The notes below the pieces were generated by a model, which saw nothing but the letters and a program-made list of their open reading frames with translations, did no database searches and was not told the origin of the DNA. Made by a program: the position numbers and the translations under genes. A stretch of 6,431 bases of DNA from an uncultured Armatimonadota bacterium (GTDB lineage Bacteria; Armatimonadota; Armatimonadia; Armatimonadales; Armatimonadaceae): positions 1 through 6,431 of the forward strand of contig CAIRTT010000520.1 in the NCBI GenBank assembly GCA_903881535.1. Reading direction: 5' to 3'. Positions 5,936-6,431 of this stretch are shown here, one piece after another. The number at the start of each line of letters is the position of its first letter. The first letter of the stretch is position 1.

Positions 5936-6431
5936 TTGCTTAGTCCTATCTCATTCACCTATCCATCGATCGCTGCTCTCCAAGGTCCATCAGCCCTGAT
6001 CGGCGATTGGCAAGGAAAGCTCAACACAGGTGCCATCTCCCTACGCATCGTGTTTCACATCAAATCGGATCCAGCTGGCAAGCTCACAGCGACCATGGAT
6101 AGCCCTGACCAGAGCGCCTATGGACTTCCTGTTGGGGATGTCTCCATAACTGACAAATCGGTAAAGCTTGACCTTCCTGCCGTTAATGGTTTGCTTACCG
6201 GCACACTGGATGACAGTGGCAAGCTGATTACCGGACGTTGGGAACAAGGAGGCGCATCCCTTCCAATAACACTGATGCTTTCCGATACACCAATTCTGCC
6301 CGTAAAACGCCCCCAGACGCCCGAGGCGCCCTTTCCATACACCGAGAAGAGCATTACCTTCCCTTCGATGGCAAAAGGCATCACACTCGCCGGTACGCTC
6401 ACCGTACCGAAAGGACCTGGTCCATTCCCGG
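5936..6431 (+). CDS. Alpha/beta hydrolase-family protein with N-terminal beta domain, 3' end outside window
   Basis: The frame from TTG 5936 is open for 165 codons to the window edge. Residues about 20-120 (IGDWQGKL, LRIVFHI, LTATMDSPDQSAYGLPV, GTLDDSGKLITGRWEQG, LPITLML) form a strand-rich module typical of the N-terminus of a group of bacterial alpha/beta hydrolases. KRPQTPEAPFPYTEKSITF and ITLAGTLTVPKGPGPFP then match the lead-in to their hydrolase domain. The oxyanion region, nucleophile elbow and catalytic triad lie beyond base 6431, so activity cannot be assessed. By family, an esterase or peptidase-like role on small substrates is likely. The N-terminus is only mildly hydrophobic and has no clear signal peptide. 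Starting at GTG 5915 would add seven residues including an Arg and look slightly more signal-like. It is divergent from the other genes. Confidence 0.85.
   Translation, partial: MLSPISFTYPSIAALQGPSALIGDWQGKLNTGAISLRIVFHIKSDPAGKLTATMDSPDQSAYGLPVGDVSITDKSVKLDLPAVNGLLTGTLDDSGKLITGRWEQGGASLPITLMLSDTPILPVKRPQTPEAPFPYTEKSITFPSMAKGITLAGTLTVPKGPGPFP

Overview
The window is bacterial chromosomal DNA of roughly balanced base composition, densely coded, with GTG and TTG starts alongside ATG. The phylum cannot be fixed from what is visible. A threonyl-tRNA synthetase without the N-terminal TGS domain, a BNR/Asp-box propeller protein and a beta-domain plus alpha/beta hydrolase protein would fit an uncultured environmental lineage (for example Chloroflexota-like), but that is a guess.

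Layout, left to right. Positions 1-102 (+) are the last 33 codons of trpG, the glutaminase subunit of anthranilate synthase. A second, nearly identical trpG tail follows at 103-270. This is a tandem 3'-end duplication with a 168-bp period, and the second copy is cut off from translation by the first stop. Facing it on the minus strand is a compact operon, thrS (4038-2167), trpD (2165-1134) and trpC (1137-340). Its genes are separated by 1 nt and by a 4-nt ATGA overlap. A further short minus-strand reading frame overlaps the trpC stop by ATGA and runs into the trpG tail, where it may be truncated. The minus strand continues upstream with a BNR/sialidase-like beta-propeller gene (5119-4130) and a 100-residue protein of unknown function (5531-5229). 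Between these two lies a nested inverted repeat. A mostly non-coding divergent region (about 5532-5935, with one possible 44-codon ORF) separates them from a plus-strand gene. That gene starts at a TTG at 5936 with a good ribosome-binding site and runs off the right end. It encodes the N-terminal beta domain and the beginning of the hydrolase part of an alpha/beta hydrolase-like protein.

Functional picture: TrpG (with TrpE, not in the window), TrpD and TrpC cover anthranilate formation, its phosphoribosylation and indole-glycerol-phosphate formation. trpE, trpF, trpB and trpA are not seen. Placing trpD-trpC directly behind thrS links tryptophan synthesis to a housekeeping aminoacyl-tRNA synthetase transcript. 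The remaining genes have no evident link to tryptophan. I see no CRISPR array, insertion sequence, tRNA or rRNA. The oddest sequence is the first 343 bases, where a duplicated trpG tail abuts the end of trpC; this could be a real rearrangement or an assembly artefact at a contig edge.
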